The translations under genes and the position numbers were made by a program. Positions 1-4,570 of a DNA stretch of 7,557 nucleotides are shown in pieces. Position 1 is the first letter of the stretch; every line of letters begins with the position of its first letter. Under the pieces are notes generated by a model. The model was not told the DNA's origin. It did not search any database and saw only the letters and a program-made list of their open reading frames with translations. Origin of the DNA: an uncultured Clostridia bacterium (GTDB lineage: Bacteria > Bacillota > Clostridia > Oscillospirales > Acutalibacteraceae); contig CALEIS010000178.1 of assembly GCA_937877675.1 (NCBI GenBank), forward strand, positions 1-7,557. The letters run 5' to 3'.

Positions 1-480
1 AATAACACCACCGATAATAGCAGCAACGTCCCAGCATATCAGGTCAAAATAACTTGATGAAAGCACAAGCGTAGCTCTTTGATACTTGTCGTAAAATTCA
101 GGGTTTTCATAACAGCTTACATCAAGCTGAACTGCCTTTTGGAATATTTTATTGTTAAGCTCTTTAAGTACAATTTTGGTTGAAATAAGCCTTGTTCTTT
201 CAGCAAATGCAGAAATCACATTTACAAGGAAATACACACCAAAGAAAAGCAAAAGATATGTAAAATATGTTTTGAAATCGGCATCACCGTCAATGATGCT
301 CAGAAGCACTTTCAAAAACAGAATATTCTGGACATACATTGATAAAACCTTGTTAGAAATTTCCGTAACAAGATAGCCGATTAAAAGTCTTTTGTCAGCT
401 TCCCAAATAAGCTTAAGGGCAAATATAACATTTTTGAAAATGGGAACTTTGACAGGCTCGTGAAGTTTAATCCACCTCAT
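1..480 (-). CDS. ABC exporter, transmembrane domain N-terminus (partial, runs off the window)
   Basis: Reading leftwards from an ATG at 480, the frame stays open for 160 codons to the window edge. A good ribosome binding site (GGAGAAAACTT before the ATG) fixes the start. The product begins MRWIKLHEPVKVP. Hydrophobic stretches lie near residues 31-60 and 70-92, and the segment D-VSCYENPEFYDKYQRA follows at about 120-136. A 'YENPEFYDKY' segment after the second membrane helix is typical of the membrane domain of ABC exporters in Clostridia that carry membrane and ATPase domains on one chain. The ATPase domain would lie beyond the window, so it is inferred, not seen. Such proteins usually work as homo- or heterodimers exporting drugs, peptides or lipids; the substrate cannot be told. 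The gene has its own promoter at 530-558 and lies downstream of the structured region 591-1110 on the same strand. Confidence 0.8.
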   Translation of the reverse strand, partial: MRWIKLHEPVKVPIFKNVIFALKLIWEADKRLLIGYLVTEISNKVLSMYVQNILFLKVLLSIIDGDADFKTYFTYLLLFFGVYFLVNVISAFAERTRLISTKIVLKELNNKIFQKAVQLDVSCYENPEFYDKYQRATLVLSSSYFDLICWDVAAIIGGVI

Positions 481-529
481 AAGTTTTCTCCTTTTTTGTA
501 TTTGCGGTTGAACGATTTGTAACTAATAA

Positions 530-558
530 ATTATAATACGGAGATAGTAGTATTTCAA
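530..558 (-). promoter_or_regulatory. Promoter of the ABC exporter gene
   Basis: On the minus strand TTGAAA (558-553) is followed after exactly 17 nt by TATAAT (535-530). The expected RNA start near 523 leaves a leader of about 40 nt before the ATG at 480. The promoter sits just downstream of the terminator at 591-615, so the exporter can be transcribed independently of the RNA region above it. Confidence 0.7.
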
Positions 559-590
559 GGAATTTCTAAAGGTTTTTTCATATTTTGAGC

Positions 591-615
591 AAAAAAAAAT
601 CGCCCCTTACGGACG
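591..615 (-). terminator. Rho-independent terminator ending the structured RNA region
   Basis: Minus strand: CGTCC (615-611), loop GTAAG, GGGCG (605-601; one G-U pair), then one A and nine T (599-591). The stem is short but GC-rich and the T tract is long. No protein gene lies directly upstream on this strand, so it most plausibly ends the noncoding transcript started at 1082-1110. It could also act as an attenuator ahead of the ABC exporter. Confidence 0.6.
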
Positions 616-650
616 TGCTGAACAGAATATTAAAAAATGATTATAAAAAT

Positions 651-711
651 GAAATAACCCTCTGAGCCGATGTTTCTTTACACACCTTTCACTGACTCGG
701 AGGGTTATTTC
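651..711 (-). terminator. Long hairpin, possible terminator, inside the structured region
   Basis: GAAATAACCCTC (711-700) pairs with GAGGGTTATTTC (662-651). After a C/A mismatch the stem continues GAGTC/GGCTC (one G-U pair), giving 17 pairs around a 25-nt loop. On the minus strand it is followed by ATTTTTATAATCATTTTTT, a weak T-rich tail. On the plus strand the mismatch becomes a G-U pair but no T tract follows. I read it as part of the minus-strand RNA and perhaps a first, leaky terminator. Confidence 0.45.
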
Positions 712-1068
712 TGTTCACTCTTGATATCTAACATCTTTCTATTTACCTCTCATTCTACAGATTTTTTTGCCTTCCGTTTTTTGATTTCAACTCCGTCACA
801 CTCTTTACAGTCATCAATCATTCTCGAAAAGCGAGACTCTTTAATGTAGCAGAACCTAATTTACAATTTTCAGAAGACCTTTCGGTGGTTCTTGTTTTAA
901 AGATAAACTTTAGTTTGCAAACATTTATCTATATTAATTTAAGTTCCCTTTCTCAGAACTTGTATTGTTACGTCTGTGCTGTTTGCTACACTATTTCATT
1001 TCTTAAAACTAAGTTTTACTTTTTTAAGAACCTTTGAGTTTTACCTGTACATTGGTATCACCATTTCC

Positions 1069-1096
1069 TTTCTGTGTCTATAATATAACACAGAAA
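1069..1096. promoter_or_regulatory. Inverted repeat over the -10 box, operator-like
   Basis: TTTCTGTGT (1069-1077) and ACACAGAAA (1088-1096) form a perfect 9-bp inverted repeat with a 10-bp spacer that contains the -10 box of the minus-strand promoter. The predicted start of transcription (about 1075) lies inside it, so it cannot form a complete RNA hairpin in that transcript. A dimeric DNA-binding repressor site is the simplest reading. No regulator gene lies in the window to pair with it. Confidence 0.45.
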
Positions 1097-1110
1097 AAAG
1101 CATATTTCAA
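1082..1110 (-). promoter_or_regulatory. Promoter of the structured RNA region
   Basis: Minus strand TTGAAA (1110-1105), 17 nt, TATATT (1087-1082). It fires away from the MATE terminator at 1266-1293 and toward the structured region and the ABC exporter. The -10 box is embedded in the inverted repeat at 1069-1096. Confidence 0.6.
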
Positions 1111-1265
1111 TATGTAATTTTGTACAAAGTTGATATATTTTTATTATTTATTTCGCAGATTTTGTCTATTATGCTCATAAAAGTTTTTAAAATCTATTGA
1201 CTTTTACTTTTATTTTTGGTATTCTTAATATGTTGGGTGTTTGAAAACACTTATATTTTTTGTCG

Positions 1266-1293
1266 AAAAAAGGGGAGTAGAAATACTCCCCTT
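1266..1293 (-). terminator. Terminator of the MATE gene
   Basis: AAGGGGAGTA (1293-1284 on the minus strand), loop TTTC, TACTCCCCTT (1279-1270), then a run of T continuing to 1266. The perfect 10-bp stem begins 3 nt after the MATE stop codon. It isolates the MATE transcript from the RNA region and ABC exporter further along the same strand. Confidence 0.9.
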
Positions 1294-1296
1294 AAT

Positions 1297-2652
1297 TTAT
1301 TGCTTTAACTTCTTTTTCTTATTGTAAGTAATAAAATATGCCATAGTTTGTGCGATAAATGTAACAGCCCATGAAATAGTATATGAAAGATATAAGCATT
1401 CAAGGGTGTGGAACTGTGGTATCTGGAATATTGTGTAAATCCAAGCAATTCTGAATCCACAAACACCAATAACTGAAATAACCATAGGTGCAAAGGAAAC
1501 ACCCATACCACGAAGAGCTCCACCGGAAACATCCATAAGTCCTAAAAGACAATATGGAAGGAAAAGACAACTCATTCTCACCATTCCCCAGTAGATAGCT
1601 TCTTCGGAGTCGGTAATATATATTGATAAAAGTTTTGGTCCAAGGAAGTATAAGCAAAGGGAAAGTGCAAGACCGATTACTAGTACACAAGCGAGACAGA
1701 GGAGAAACACCTTTTTAGCTCGTTTGTATTTGTTTGCACCAATGTTTTGTCCTGTAAAGTTAAGTGCAGATTGATGGAAAGCATTAAGAACAATATACAT
1801 AAAGCCTTCAATGTTAAGTGCCGCTGCATTACCTGACATAACAGTTGGACCAAAAGAGTTGATTGATGACTGAATAATTACATTGGAGAAAGAGAAAAGT
1901 GAACCTTGAATTCCTGCAGGTAAACCAATCTTGATTATCTGCAAAAGCTCATTTTTGTAAAATCTGAGTTGTGAAAAATGCAATTGACAAGCATCACTTC
2001 TCTTAATAAGTGCAAGTACAACAAGAACTGCAGAAATACCTTGTGAAATTGTAGTTGCCAATGCAACACCTGCAACATTAAGGTCAATGACTGTTACAAA
2101 AACAACATTGAGACCAACATTAATAACACCTGCAATAGTTAAGAAAATCAAAGGTGATTTTGTGTCGCCTGCTGCACGAAGAATAGCTGCACAGAAGTTA
2201 TAAATCATCATAAAGATGATTCCACCAAAATAAATCTTCATATAAAGTGCAGAGAGTGGCAGTACATCACCAGGAGTACCCATCCAGTTTAAGAATGTTT
2301 CAGAAAGCAATACGCCAACAACTGTAAGTACAACACCACCTACCAATGCAGTTGGAATTGCTGTGTGCACTGCACGATGAACTCTTTTGCTGTCATTAGC
2401 TCCAAGACCTTGTGCAACTGTAACACCAGTGCCTACTGAAAGACCAACAAAAAGGTTGACAATAAGGTTGGTGATAGCACCCGTAGCGCCAACAGCGGCA
2501 ACGGATATGCTTCCACAAAAGCGCCCAACAATGATTAAATCTGCCGCATTGAATAGGAGTTGCAAAACACCTGTAAGTATTATTGGAATTGTGTAGGAAA
2601 TCACGTTCTTAAATAAAGAACCATTAACCATATCAATATTTCGTCTGCTCAT
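1297..2652 (-). CDS. MATE-family multidrug efflux transporter
   Basis: A 451-residue membrane protein, the usual length for bacterial MATE transporters (two six-helix halves, about 12 helices). These are inner-membrane antiporters that expel cationic drugs, dyes or metabolites in exchange for Na+ or H+. Family marks seen: a first helix with P-x-ILTGVLQLLFNAADLIIVGRFCG (about 23-47), GTGVTVAQ near 74-81, and LRAAGDTKSPL at 158-168, a classic loop of this family. The second half opens with KIGLPAGIQGSLFSFSNVIIQSS near 241-263, the mirror of the first helix. The basic tail KKKKLKQ is cytosolic. I start at ATG 2652 because AGGTGA (2663-2658) sits 5 nt before it; an in-frame GTG at 2661 adds three residues but overlaps that site. 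The substrate cannot be told. No well-spaced promoter was found directly upstream, so it may be read through from the tRNA promoter. Confidence 0.93.
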   Translation of the reverse strand: MSRRNIDMVNGSLFKNVISYTIPIILTGVLQLLFNAADLIIVGRFCGSISVAAVGATGAITNLIVNLFVGLSVGTGVTVAQGLGANDSKRVHRAVHTAIPTALVGGVVLTVVGVLLSETFLNWMGTPGDVLPLSALYMKIYFGGIIFMMIYNFCAAILRAAGDTKSPLIFLTIAGVINVGLNVVFVTVIDLNVAGVALATTISQGISAVLVVLALIKRSDACQLHFSQLRFYKNELLQIIKIGLPAGIQGSLFSFSNVIIQSSINSFGPTVMSGNAAALNIEGFMYIVLNAFHQSALNFTGQNIGANKYKRAKKVFLLCLACVLVIGLALSLCLYFLGPKLLSIYITDSEEAIYWGMVRMSCLFLPYCLLGLMDVSGGALRGMGVSFAPMVISVIGVCGFRIAWIYTIFQIPQFHTLECLYLSYTISWAVTFIAQTMAYFITYNKKKKLKQ

Positions 2653-2675
2653 ATAATTCACCTATACACATAAAT

Positions 2676-2704
2676 ATCCCGACAACGAATTTTGCTGTCG
2701 GGAT
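2676..2704. terminator. Hairpin between the tRNA-end copy and the MATE gene
   Basis: ATCCCGACA (2676-2684) and TGTCGGGAT (2696-2704) form a 9-bp perfect stem. On the plus strand it is followed by TTTTT, but no plus-strand gene reads into it. On the minus strand, where transcription from the tRNA would arrive, only ATTTATG follows. It starts right after the partial tRNA copy at 2708-2729, the place a tRNA terminator would be expected. I infer it was the original terminator of the tRNA before the repeat region was placed between them. It now lies in the leader of the MATE gene. Confidence 0.45.
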
Positions 2705-2707
2705 TTT

Positions 2708-2729
2708 TGGTCGAGATGACAAGATTCGA
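2708..2729 (-). repeat. Partial second copy of the tRNA-Pro 3' end (direct repeat, att-like)
   Basis: These 22 nt are identical to 2927-2948, the 3' end of the tRNA-Pro gene (T-arm 3' part, acceptor strand, discriminator A and CCA), 219 bp away in the same orientation. The match stops at 2730/2949 (C versus A). A duplicated tRNA 3' end bounding extra DNA is what site-specific integration at a tRNA gene leaves behind. The DNA between is too short to hold an integrase. Confidence 0.7.
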
Positions 2730-2925
2730 CCGTCTGCTTCGGCTTTGCCTTGCATACTAATTGCTCGGCGACCAAATTTCTTGCGAAATTTGGTACCCGC
2801 CTTACAACTTTGTGCTAAAAATGTTTCACCGAAACATTTTATTAACGCACAAACTTCCTCGAAGTTCGAATCTTAGGTTAGTATAACATTAAGTATCAGT
2901 TTCAACTTTTGTTGAAACTGATACT
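2721..2925. repeat. Palindrome-dense, tRNA-derived repeat element
   Basis: Between the two tRNA-end copies lies a series of nearly contiguous hairpins. ACCAAATTTC (2771-2780) pairs with GAAATTTGGT (2785-2794). AAAATGTTTC (2818-2827) pairs with GAAACATTTT (2831-2840), enclosed by TTGTGC/GCACAA (2810-2815/2847-2852). AACTT/AAGTT is at 2852-2866. A 15-bp perfect stem pairs 2892-2906 with 2911-2925, ending one base from the tRNA CCA. In addition, 2862-2874 is an inverted copy of 13 nt of the tRNA T-arm (2940-2952), so AAGATTCGA at 2721 and TCGAATCTT at 2866 act as 9-bp inverted ends of a core of about 154 bp. No open reading frame is credible here. It resembles a miniature palindromic repeat (REP- or MITE-like) settled next to a tRNA. 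Whether other copies exist in the genome cannot be seen. Confidence 0.55.
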
Positions 2926-2926
2926 G

Positions 2927-3002
2927 TGGTCGAGATGACAAGATTCGAACTTGCGGCATCCACGTCCCGAACGTGGCGCGCTACCATCTGCGCTACATCT
3001 CG
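2927..3002 (-). tRNA. tRNA-Pro, anticodon CGG
   Basis: The 76 nt fold as a full cloverleaf on the minus strand. Acceptor CGAGATG (3002-2996) pairs with CATCTCG (2937-2931), with discriminator A and an encoded CCA (2929-2927). The D-arm is GCGC/GCGC around AGATGGTA. The anticodon stem CCACG/CGTGG holds loop TTCGGGA, so the anticodon is CGG, reading the proline codon CCG. The T-arm is GCAAG-TTCGAAT-CTTGT. A promoter lies at 3054-3082. Just past the CCA stands a 15-bp hairpin (2925-2892) with only a weak T-rich tail, then the palindromic element. A 6-bp inverted repeat at 3017-3022/3032-3037 would fold in the 5' leader of the precursor. Confidence 0.95.
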
Positions 3003-3053
3003 ATTTTTTGTTAAATTTGTGCAATTATATAGCACAATATTTGTAACTTATAG

Positions 3054-3082
3054 ATTATAATCTCTTTTTTGTTGCAAATCAA
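3054..3082 (-). promoter_or_regulatory. Promoter of the tRNA-Pro gene
   Basis: Minus strand TTGATT (3082-3077), 17 nt, TATAAT (3059-3054). Transcription would start near 3047, giving a 5' leader of about 45 nt for RNase P to remove. It lies back-to-back with the plus-strand promoter at 3100-3128; the two -35 boxes are 17 bp apart. Confidence 0.65.
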
Positions 3083-3099
3083 GAGAATTACTGAAATTA

Positions 3100-3128
3100 T
3101 TGACTTTTTGAATTATAGTGTGTATTAT
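3100..3128 (+). promoter_or_regulatory. Upstream promoter of the zinc-ribbon operon
   Basis: TTGACT (3100-3105), 17 nt, TATTAT (3123-3128). It would give a leader of about 138 nt before the ATG at 3273. A second candidate lies closer (3185-3213), so the operon may have two starts. Confidence 0.55.
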
Positions 3129-3184
3129 ACAAAAAAATAACAAATAATTTGTTGCTTTAATGCGATAAAATTATGCTTTAACTG

Positions 3185-3213
3185 TTGCATTTTAATTTTA
3201 TATTTGTTATCAT
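3185..3213 (+). promoter_or_regulatory. Second candidate promoter of the zinc-ribbon operon
   Basis: TTGCAT (3185-3190), 17 nt, TATCAT (3208-3213), about 53 nt of leader to the ATG at 3273. Both boxes are weaker than the upstream pair, and AT-rich DNA yields such matches by chance, so confidence is moderate to low. Confidence 0.35.
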
Positions 3214-3272
3214 ATAAACATCTTTAAAGTCATATGCTTTGACAAAGAGAATGGTGGAAAGGAGAGAGTTTT

Positions 3273-3836
3273 ATGGCGTTTTTTGATGAAGTAGGCAAAA
3301 AACTTTCACAGGCAAGTCAGGATGCTATTCAAAAGACAAAAGATATGGCTGATATTACAAAATATAACTCAGCTATTTCAAATGAAGAAAAAGTAATAAA
3401 TGATTTGTATTTTCAATTAGGCAAGGCTTATTATGAAACATGTGAAGACAAGAGTAATGCCTATGCATCATATTTTGAAGCTATCAATGCATCTTTAATT
3501 AAAATTGAAGAGATGAAAAAGATGGTTCAAGCATTAAGGTCTGTTGTGCCTTGTCCTGGTTGTGGAGCAGAAATGAAACGAGAAGCAATTTTCTGTAATA
3601 TTTGTGGATGTGAGATGCCAAAAACACAGTACAATACAGTTCAACCTGTATCTAACAAAGTTTGCATAAATTGTGGTAATATGGTTGCTGATGGTGTGAA
3701 TTTCTGTATGGTGTGTGGCACTCCTGTACAACAGGTACAGCCGCAGGTTAATGCTGTAGCATGTCCAGTTTGTAATGCATCATGTCCTGTAGATGCAGAT
3801 TTCTGCATTTCATGTGGCAATAAGATAGCAAAATAA
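3273..3836 (+). CDS. Soluble protein with three zinc ribbons and an N-terminal helical region
   Basis: 187 residues, start fixed by AAGGAGAGAG just before the ATG. Residues 1-90 are predicted helical and charged, with no signal peptide or membrane segment (MAFFDEVGKKLSQASQDAIQ...). Three treble-ribbon-like modules follow: C94-x2-C97/C108-x2-C111, C131-x2-C134/C145-x2-C148 and C164-x2-C167/C178-x2-C181. Each has the CxxC-10-CxxC layout of the small 'zinc-ribbon' domains common in Firmicutes proteins of unknown role, and each should bind one Zn2+. The modules are alike (F-C-x-x-C-G in each), so they arose by internal duplication. The N-terminal part resembles the helical leaders often found before such ribbons. 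The gene is 22 bp ahead of another zinc-ribbon gene and surely shares its transcript. Function is unknown; a scaffold or sensor of its membrane-bound neighbour is a guess. Confidence 0.88.
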   Translation: MAFFDEVGKKLSQASQDAIQKTKDMADITKYNSAISNEEKVINDLYFQLGKAYYETCEDKSNAYASYFEAINASLIKIEEMKKMVQALRSVVPCPGCGAEMKREAIFCNICGCEMPKTQYNTVQPVSNKVCINCGNMVADGVNFCMVCGTPVQQVQPQVNAVACPVCNASCPVDADFCISCGNKIAK

Positions 3837-3858
3837 AAAAAGAAGGGAAAGAAAGAAA

Positions 3859-4518
3859 ATGGCAAAATTTTGTTCAAAATGTAACTCTCCAATGAATGAT
3901 GGAGATATTAAATGTGGTTATTGTGGAGCATCAGCAGACAATGCTCCTGCACAAGCACCTGCAAAGAAAAAACAGCAAGTTGACCTTGCAAAGTTAATGA
4001 AAGACCCTAAGGTTAAGAAGTTTGCTCCTGTAGCAATCGTAGCTGCTGTGATTGCTGTTATTGTAATCATCGTTGCAATCGCATCTAATGCAGGTTATAA
4101 GGGCGCTGTTAATAACTATATGAAGGGAACTATTAAAAATAACCCTGATAAATTTGTAAAGAGCTTGAGTGCTACATACTTTGGTGAAGATTTCGACGAA
4201 GAAGATATGGCAGAATTCAAGGAAGATTTCGATGAAGATATCCAAGAAATGTATGAGGAACTTGCAGAAGAATATGGCGACAATGTAAAAATCAAGTACG
4301 AAATCGTTGGCGCTTATGACCTTGATGAGGATACATTAGACGATATGGAAGATGCATATGATGATGAAGATATCGATTATGGCAAAGAATTGAAGGGTAA
4401 GAGAGTTGTCCTCTTCATTACAATCAAGGGTGAAAAGAAAGAAACAACAACACACACTGCAATGACTCTTGTTAAAGAAGAAGGCAAGTGGAAGGTTTAC
4501 AGAGGCTATTTCTTTTAA
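3859..4518 (+). CDS. Membrane-anchored zinc-ribbon protein with an acidic extracellular domain
   Basis: 219 residues with an AGAAGGGA ribosome site 10 nt before the ATG. A single zinc ribbon opens the protein (C5-x2-C8, C19-x2-C22; KFCSKCNSPMNDGDIKCGYCG). An Ala/Pro/Lys linker follows, then one strongly hydrophobic helix at about 56-77 (APVAIVAAVIAVIVIIVAIA). With Lys-rich sequence before the helix, the ribbon should face the cytosol and the rest the outside. The outer part holds YMKGTIKNNPDKFVKSL (88-104), a very acidic segment at 109-175 (many D/E), and a strand-rich end (VVLFITIK..., TAMTLVKEEGKWKVYRGYF). That ending resembles the small alpha+beta fold of secreted domains of the DUF4878 kind, an inference from pattern only. 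The layout ribbon-helix-outer domain recurs in Firmicutes (TcaA-like proteins), so a cell-surface or envelope-stress role is possible but unproven. It shares an operon with the gene 22 bp upstream. Confidence 0.87.
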   Translation: MAKFCSKCNSPMNDGDIKCGYCGASADNAPAQAPAKKKQQVDLAKLMKDPKVKKFAPVAIVAAVIAVIVIIVAIASNAGYKGAVNNYMKGTIKNNPDKFVKSLSATYFGEDFDEEDMAEFKEDFDEDIQEMYEELAEEYGDNVKIKYEIVGAYDLDEDTLDDMEDAYDDEDIDYGKELKGKRVVLFITIKGEKKETTTHTAMTLVKEEGKWKVYRGYFF

Positions 4519-4526
4519 TAAATAAA

Positions 4527-4558
4527 AGTGCAGGGATTAAACCCTGCACTATTTTTTT
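4527..4558 (+). terminator. Bidirectional terminator between the zinc-ribbon operon and trpB
   Basis: AGTGCAGGG (4527-4535), loop ATTAAA, CCCTGCACT (4542-4550), then A and seven T (4552-4558). It lies 8 nt after the stop of the membrane zinc-ribbon gene. Read on the minus strand the same stem is followed by TTTATTTATT, so it can also end the converging trpB transcript, whose stop is at 4571. Confidence 0.9.
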
Positions 4559-4570
4559 GCCTTTATTTAA

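Larger units (their letters stand above)
591..1075 (-). ncRNA. Candidate structured noncoding RNA or long leader (family not recognised)
   Basis: This stretch of about 480 nt holds no convincing gene. On the minus strand it has a promoter (1082-1110), a terminator (591-615) and a chain of hairpins. Stem 1030-1022/1008-1000 continues into 1021-1018/1014-1011. Stem 961-956 pairs with 946-941. Stem 930-924 pairs with 907-901. AGAACC (892-887) pairs with GGTTCT (856-851) and encloses ACC-GAAA-GGT (886-877). TCTCG/CGAGA is at 836-822. A 17-bp hairpin lies at 711-651. A further 9-bp pairing, 717-709 with 627-619, would compete with the foot of that hairpin. I checked by eye for RNase P, tmRNA, SRP RNA and 6S RNA signature sequences and found none. 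Short open stretches exist (for example ATG at 821, 23 codons), but frames overlap and no ribosome site is convincing. It may be a free RNA, an attenuating leader of the downstream ABC exporter, or the relic of a mobile element. Confidence 0.45.

Noticed and set aside
152..376. 74-codon plus-strand open frame opposite the ABC exporter
   Set aside because: Mirror of the real minus-strand gene, which has a ribosome site, promoter and family motifs.
591..1110. RNase P, tmRNA, SRP or 6S RNA gene
   Set aside because: The signature sequences of these RNAs that I looked for by eye are missing on both strands.
1195..1224. Plus-strand promoter-like pair TTGACT-17-TATTCT
   Set aside because: The -10 is poor and it would read antisense into the MATE terminator and gene; such pairs are common by chance in AT-rich DNA.
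2653..2661. GTG start for the MATE gene three codons upstream of ATG 2652
   Set aside because: The GTG lies inside the AGGTGA ribosome site that serves the ATG. It remains possible but is less likely.
2676..2948. CRISPR array from the repeated tRNA-end sequence and hairpins
   Set aside because: Only two copies of the repeat, no regular spacers, and the repeat is clearly tRNA sequence.
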